From Niastella sp. (GTDB taxonomy: Bacteria > Bacteroidota > Bacteroidia > Chitinophagales > Chitinophagaceae), in NCBI GenBank assembly GCA_017744515.1, contig JAGIBF010000025.1, forward strand, positions 1 through 64,000: a DNA stretch of 64,000 nt, given 5' to 3'. How positions within the stretch are numbered: the stretch's first letter is position 1; every line of letters begins with the position of its first letter. The position numbers and the translations under genes were made by a program. The notes beneath the pieces were generated by a model. That model was not told where the DNA came from, made no database searches, and saw nothing but the letters and a program-made list of their open reading frames with translations. Below are positions 60,372 through 64,000 of this stretch, in pieces.

Positions 60372-60482
60372 ATGCCTTTTTCTTATCAATCATATGGCCC
60401 CATTGTAATTCTCCTGATCATAGGAATTCTCTCTGTTGTGGAGCTTGTCAAATACCTCAAGGGCCACAATCGTCAGCATTAA
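60372..60482 (+). CDS. 36-residue single-pass membrane micropeptide downstream of gpsA
   Basis: The peptide starts MPFSYQSYGPIVILLIIGIL and continues SVVELVKYLKGHNRQH. One hydrophobic helix (residues ~10-24) is followed by a basic, His-rich cytoplasmic-type tail. It is 25 bases after gpsA. Its TAA overlaps the stop codon of the convergent methyltransferase gene by four bases (60479-60482). The TTTATG just before the start has no strong ribosome binding site, as is usual in this phylum. I do not recognise a family. Confidence 0.6.
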   Translation: MPFSYQSYGPIVILLIIGILSVVELVKYLKGHNRQH

Positions 60483-61192
60483 ACTACTTTAAAGGCTACA
60501 AAGTAATAGTTATTAGAAGCTCCGATCAATTCAAGGTCGAGATAGAACGACTCGATAAAGTCTGTATATGCCCTGAATTCATGAGTAGGTACTGCAAATT
60601 GATCGAAGAAAATGATGTCTCCTTTTTTAAGGAAAAGCGCCAGGGATGTCAATGTATACAATGTGGCCGAGTAAAGATCGGCATCCATGAAGAGGATGGA
60701 GCGCTTATTTTCCGGAAACTGTTTTACAAAACCGGGCAGGGTTTGTTGGAAAAGCCCCTGATGGAATTGTATTCGCGTATCATCGATCACCGGTACCTGG
60801 TTACCGGTACCAAATGTTCCTTTTTTGTAGGGGCCCCAATCTTCTGGTAAACCGGTGAAGGTGTCGAATCCGTGGAACTCACTATCCGCATGGTGATTTT
60901 TTTCAGAAAACCAACGCATCGAATGCCCATTTGCTACTCCGAATTCCAGGTAATTGACCGGGCTATCTACCAACTTTTCCTGCATTAATACCCATTCATA
61001 GAAATCGAACCGCTTGTTATAGTCCCATTTTGAAGGAAAATCATTGTAGAGGGGTTTGTTCTTGCTTATCCATTCAGAAAGCTTCGACATGTGCATCAGG
61101 TTCAGCAAAAAGGCGTTGAAGGCATTAAAGACGTAATGCAGCTGTAAGTAGGTAAACCAAATTTTGGTGTACCTGATTAATAAAAGTTTCAT
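60479..61192 (-). CDS. Class I SAM-dependent methyltransferase, TylF-like
   Basis: 237 residues. VNYLEFGVANGHSMRWFSEKNHH is the SAM-binding motif I; SEFHGFDTFTGLPEDWG, FVKQFPENKRSILFMDADLYSATLYTL and GDIIFFDQFAVPTHEFRAYTDF match the macrocin-O-methyltransferase (TylF) group, in which acidic residues bind a metal. Typical substrates are sugars of polyketides or surface glycans, but none can be named here. There is no biosynthetic neighbour. A possible later start is M33 or M35, within MHMSKLSEWISKNK, because the first ~30 residues are hydrophobic and unusual for the family. Confidence 0.85.
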   Translation of the reverse strand: MKLLLIRYTKIWFTYLQLHYVFNAFNAFLLNLMHMSKLSEWISKNKPLYNDFPSKWDYNKRFDFYEWVLMQEKLVDSPVNYLEFGVANGHSMRWFSEKNHHADSEFHGFDTFTGLPEDWGPYKKGTFGTGNQVPVIDDTRIQFHQGLFQQTLPGFVKQFPENKRSILFMDADLYSATLYTLTSLALFLKKGDIIFFDQFAVPTHEFRAYTDFIESFYLDLELIGASNNYYFVAFKVV

Positions 61193-61448
61193 GTAGCCGA
61201 TTTAAGGGGTAGTATTTTGTAGGGGAGGTCTAATGTATAATGGTAGGTAATGCATTATCGTAAAAATTATTATGAATAGTATAGATTTGGGAATAATAAT
61301 GCGGCCAGGTAGTGATTTTTTGATTTATGTTGACTAAATGGAATTGCTAACTTGTTTTAAGTCAAACAATCTCAGTTACATAATCGCGTTATTGGTTTTC
61401 GGTACCTTCGTGCTGTTATTGAACTGTGCTTACCCTTAAACAAGCTTT

Positions 61449-62378
61449 ATGTCATTATTACGCAACTCTCTCTCCGTTCTTTGTGTGTCGGCGCTTTTTA
61501 TTACAAGCTGTCAGAAAGACCCACTTCCTCCTGAAAATTATGTTCCTAAAGTTGATGCTGGTCCGGCGCAAGTAATAACTGTCGATGCTACCACGCTTAC
61601 GGGTTCTGCTTCGGATACCGATGGAAAGGTGGTCGCTTACTTGTGGAGCCAGGTTTCCGGGCCTTCCAAAGCGCATATCGTTAATGAAGGTTCGCCCACC
61701 ACTTCCATCAGGGACCTGAAAAATGGTACTTATTTGTTTCAATTGATGGCTACCGATAATAAGGGTGCCACAGGTGTTGACACTGTTTCTGTTCAGGCTA
61801 AGCTGCCTGTTTCCCAAACGTTGACGTTGCAGCCTGCCAGCAATCCTAATGAGTATCAACTTATCTATTACCTGGGTTCTCACTTTGCGAATGGACCTCT
61901 CGAGTGTACAGTTGAGTCATGGACTAAAGGCGGGGACCAATTCGATGTGCGTATGGTGCTTAAGTTCGATCTGAGCAGCATTCCGGCGAGTGCGACTGTT
62001 ACCAGCGCACGTTTATACTTATATTCTTATCCTGCTCCGACTCAAAGTGGTAATATAACGGAAGCAAATTCAGGATCTGCCAATGCTTTCTATGTGCGTC
62101 AGATCACCAGTAACTGGACTTCTTCCAGTGTCAGCTGGTCGAATCCTCCTACTGCTACGAATGCCAACCAGGTTTATGTGCCCCATACCAATGATAAATT
62201 CCTCGACCTTAACCTGGATGTAAAAGGTCAGGTGGCTTCGATGGTTACCAATAATGCCAATTATGGTTTTTACCTCAAGCTTGAAAATGAAGTGGTCTAT
62301 AATTCACGTATATTCGTAGGTAGCTTTGAAACCCGGTTCCCGGACAAACGCCCCAAACTGGTCGTTACTTATCAATAA
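61449..62378 (+). CDS. Lipoprotein with PKD and DNRLRE domains
   Basis: 309 residues. The lipobox is ALFITSC (cysteine 21). A PKD/Ig-like domain follows (VDAGPAQVITVDATTLTGSASDTDGKVVAYLWSQVSGPSKAHI, about 35-115), then a DNRLRE (CBM96-like) domain from ~125 to the end (RMVLKFDLSSIPASATVTSARLYLYSY; ITSNWTSSSVSWSNPPT; FETRFPDKRPKLVVTY). Such domains occur on surface glycan-binding or cell-wall proteins of Bacteroidota. It stands alone; the 256 bases upstream hold no gene, and only a one-mismatch box TACCTTCG at ~61401. A terminator follows at 62401. Confidence 0.87.
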   Translation: MSLLRNSLSVLCVSALFITSCQKDPLPPENYVPKVDAGPAQVITVDATTLTGSASDTDGKVVAYLWSQVSGPSKAHIVNEGSPTTSIRDLKNGTYLFQLMATDNKGATGVDTVSVQAKLPVSQTLTLQPASNPNEYQLIYYLGSHFANGPLECTVESWTKGGDQFDVRMVLKFDLSSIPASATVTSARLYLYSYPAPTQSGNITEANSGSANAFYVRQITSNWTSSSVSWSNPPTATNANQVYVPHTNDKFLDLNLDVKGQVASMVTNNANYGFYLKLENEVVYNSRIFVGSFETRFPDKRPKLVVTYQ

Positions 62379-62400
62379 AGATATTTGTGCTTAATAGCAG

Positions 62401-62433
62401 AAGCCGTCCTTTCCCTGGGGCGGCTTTTGTTTT
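62401..62433 (+). terminator. Terminator after the PKD/DNRLRE lipoprotein
   Basis: AAGCCGTCC (62401-62409) and GGGCGGCTT (62418-62426) pair with one wobble, followed by TTGTTTT. Confidence 0.78.
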
Positions 62434-62442
62434 ACGTGTGGC

Positions 62443-63564
62443 TTATACAAACAGGTCTCCCGCTATTCCATCTGCAAAGAGTTTTCCTTGTTTGGTCAAT
62501 ATTAGCTTACCGTCTTTTTCATGCAGCAGTTCCTGTTGTATGTATTTGTGGCTGTTCCTGCGCAGGGCCTGACTTATTTTATCGCCGCTTAGCTGCTGTA
62601 CATGATCGAGGCTGAGTCCTTCCATGGTACGCAGGGAGGTCATGATGTATTCGTTGAGCCGCTGATCGGGTGTGAGGATTTCTACTTCAAAAGGTACTGT
62701 TCCTTGTTTCAGTGATTGTATGTAGAGGGCATTGTTGGCAATATTCCATTGCCTGCCTTGTCCGTTGAAAGAATGGGATGATGGGCCCAGACCAAGGTAT
62801 TTTTTTCCTTGCCAGTAGGAGCTATTGTGCCGGCTGCGGTGGCCAGGCAAAGCGAAGTTGGATATTTCGTAATGCTCATAACCTGCTGCTTCTGCCCAGT
62901 CCATCAGCAAGAGGAACTGCCGTGCCTGATCGTCGGGCTGCACATTGCTCACCTGGTGCTTGCGTATCATCGTGTCGAGCGCGGTTTTGGGCTCTACCGT
63001 CAATGCGTAACAGGAAAGATGGGGTATGCCCAACTCGACCGCCTGCTGTACGTTGTGTTGCCACCGTTCATCGGAAAGGGTGGGTGTGCCATAGATCAGG
63101 TCGATCGTAAGGTTGCTGAAGTGTTGCAAGGCCAGTTGGAGGTTGCCAAATGCTTGTTGTGCCGTATGGGCGCGGTTCATCCATTGCAGGTCTTCTTCAA
63201 AGAATGATTGTACGCCGATGCTTAAACGGTTGATGCCTACCTGCTTCCATTGCAACAGGGTGGCTTCGTTGATGTCGTCGGGGTTGGCTTCAAAGGTTAT
63301 TTCGGCAGTGGGATCAATAGTAAAGTGGCGGGCAAGTGCTTCGAGTATTGTTTGTAGCTCCTCGTTGTTTAGCAGTGAGGGGGTCCCTCCGCCAAAGTAG
63401 ATGGTTTCTACAGTTTCTCCTGCAAGGTATTGTTGCTGCAGTTCGATCTCTTTCAATAAAGCGGTTAAAAAATCGTTCTTTAGGCCAAGGGACGTAGAAA
63501 AATGAAAGTTGCAGTAATGGCAAGCTCGTTTGCAAAAGGGTATATGTAGGTAAATGCCTGCCAT
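62443..63564 (-). CDS. hemW: Radical SAM heme chaperone HemW
   Basis: 373 residues of the HemN/HemW family. The radical SAM cluster is C11-xxx-C15-xx-C18 (PFCKRACHYCNF). GGGTPSLLNNEEL, FEANPDDINEATLLQWKQVGINRLSIGVQSFFEEDLQWMNRAHT and DLIYGTPTLSDERW follow the family order, and the C-terminal wing ends TKQGKLFADGIAGDLFV. The length and the lack of the extended N-terminus favour HemW (heme chaperone) over true coproporphyrinogen dehydrogenase HemN. It converges with the lipoprotein gene and diverges from the Omp85 gene. Confidence 0.93.
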   Translation of the reverse strand: MAGIYLHIPFCKRACHYCNFHFSTSLGLKNDFLTALLKEIELQQQYLAGETVETIYFGGGTPSLLNNEELQTILEALARHFTIDPTAEITFEANPDDINEATLLQWKQVGINRLSIGVQSFFEEDLQWMNRAHTAQQAFGNLQLALQHFSNLTIDLIYGTPTLSDERWQHNVQQAVELGIPHLSCYALTVEPKTALDTMIRKHQVSNVQPDDQARQFLLLMDWAEAAGYEHYEISNFALPGHRSRHNSSYWQGKKYLGLGPSSHSFNGQGRQWNIANNALYIQSLKQGTVPFEVEILTPDQRLNEYIMTSLRTMEGLSLDHVQQLSGDKISQALRRNSHKYIQQELLHEKDGKLILTKQGKLFADGIAGDLFV

Positions 63565-63638
63565 CGGGTTCCGTATTTTTATCGGATATTACAGTTCAAT
63601 TGTTGAAATGGATGACAAAGGTAGTAGTATATCGGAAT

Positions 63639-64000
63639 ATGGGTAGAAGGGGCGTTTTTGTCATCCTGTTCCTGCTGCCGTTGTTGCTTCACGCGCAGTA
63701 CCGCCTGCAGATCGTTCCTGTGGATAAGGATTCTGTGTTTATCCGGCAAATGCGCCTGCAAACTGATTTCCGGAACCAGCTGCTTTGCGAAGAGTATGTC
63801 AATAGTATTCCTTCCCTGCTTCAATCCAAGGGTTATCCGGCTGCTTCAGTAGACAGTGTTTCGTATGATTCTCTCTCGGCCAGCATTCATGTTTTTATAG
63901 GGGAGTCTATGAATTGGGCCCGTTTGTATACGGATTCTGCAGACAGGAAGATCCTGGAACAGGTGAGCTGGAGTGGCAAAAAGTCGTCGAAGCCGGTTAG
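63639..64000 (+). CDS. Omp85-family (BamA/TamA-like) protein, 5' part
   Basis: Only the first ~120 codons are present; the frame is open to the window edge. The start was set at ATG 63639 (MGRRGVFVILFLLPLLLHAQ, a signal peptide); an in-frame ATG at 63612 adds nine residues. After the signal, NSIPSLLQSKGYPAASVDSV and ASIHVFIGESMNWARL resemble POTRA-type domains of outer-membrane assembly proteins, in which a short helix is followed by a strand ending at Y/F-I-G. The call over a generic beta-barrel protein is moderate because the barrel lies outside. Confidence 0.6.
   Translation, partial: MGRRGVFVILFLLPLLLHAQYRLQIVPVDKDSVFIRQMRLQTDFRNQLLCEEYVNSIPSLLQSKGYPAASVDSVSYDSLSASIHVFIGESMNWARLYTDSADRKILEQVSWSGKKSSKPV

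Overview
The window looks like a chromosomal segment of a Bacteroidota species, most likely from the Chitinophagaceae/Sphingobacteriia side of the phylum. The reasons are TonB-dependent receptors with STN and carboxypeptidase-regulatory N-termini, a DUF4249 lipoprotein, two secreted proteins with type IX secretion C-terminal domains, promoters of the TAnnTTTG type, and many ECF sigma factors and families typical of this phylum. I saw no prophage, transposase or CRISPR array. The identification is inference; no 16S gene is present.

Layout, left to right. 1-5879: a carotenoid module made of a MerR-type regulator with a B12-binding (CarH-like) domain, cut by the window edge, an ECF sigma factor, and crtI, crtB, idi, crtZ and crtY, enough to make zeaxanthin-type xanthophylls from isoprenoid precursors. 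6105-8039: a secreted TIM-barrel glycosidase-like protein. 8260-9627: an NtrC-type response regulator. 9751-11007: a DctA-like symporter. 11254-16032: a high-affinity potassium pump operon with two extra micropeptides, kdpF, kdpA, kdpB and kdpC. 16117-19907: an unknown protein, a GNAT enzyme, a KdpD sensor half without kinase, and a separate PAS histidine kinase. 20167-21958: a small secreted protein and an outer-membrane porin. Three intergenic regions of this potassium block carry tandem TTYC-N5-GRAA palindromes, which suggests one shared regulator.

22041-38406 is a mixed accessory stretch: an AraC regulator, a calcium-repeat T9SS protein, a four-gene TonB receptor operon (27985 side to 32691, minus strand), a DUF5009 acyltransferase-like protein, an M28 peptidase, and a hydrolase/bicupin/DUF1275 operon. 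38562-42654 holds an ECF sigma factor with a putative anti-sigma partner, an orphan TPR histidine kinase and tRNA-Arg(CCG).

42662-51358 (minus strand) is dominated by a cobalamin uptake and salvage cluster: cobalamin riboswitch, btuB, DUF6580 membrane protein, BtuF-like protein, CWC protein, cobU, DUF71 PP-loop ATPase, cobT, cobS and cobC. B12 therefore appears twice in this window, as the salvaged cofactor and as the likely chromophore of the carotenoid regulator. 51635-63564 carries a second TonB receptor, an amino-acid permease with a trans-sulfuration-type enzyme, a TolC/HlyD pair without a pump, gpsA with a downstream micropeptide, a methyltransferase, a PKD/DNRLRE lipoprotein and hemW. 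The right edge cuts the 5' part of an Omp85 (BamA/TamA-like) gene.

Two families of dispersed intergenic inverted repeats also occur, one built on GTCACCCTGAGCTTGTCGAA and one on TCAGTGGTGAG. All functions are read from sequence motifs and family knowledge; no database search was run.
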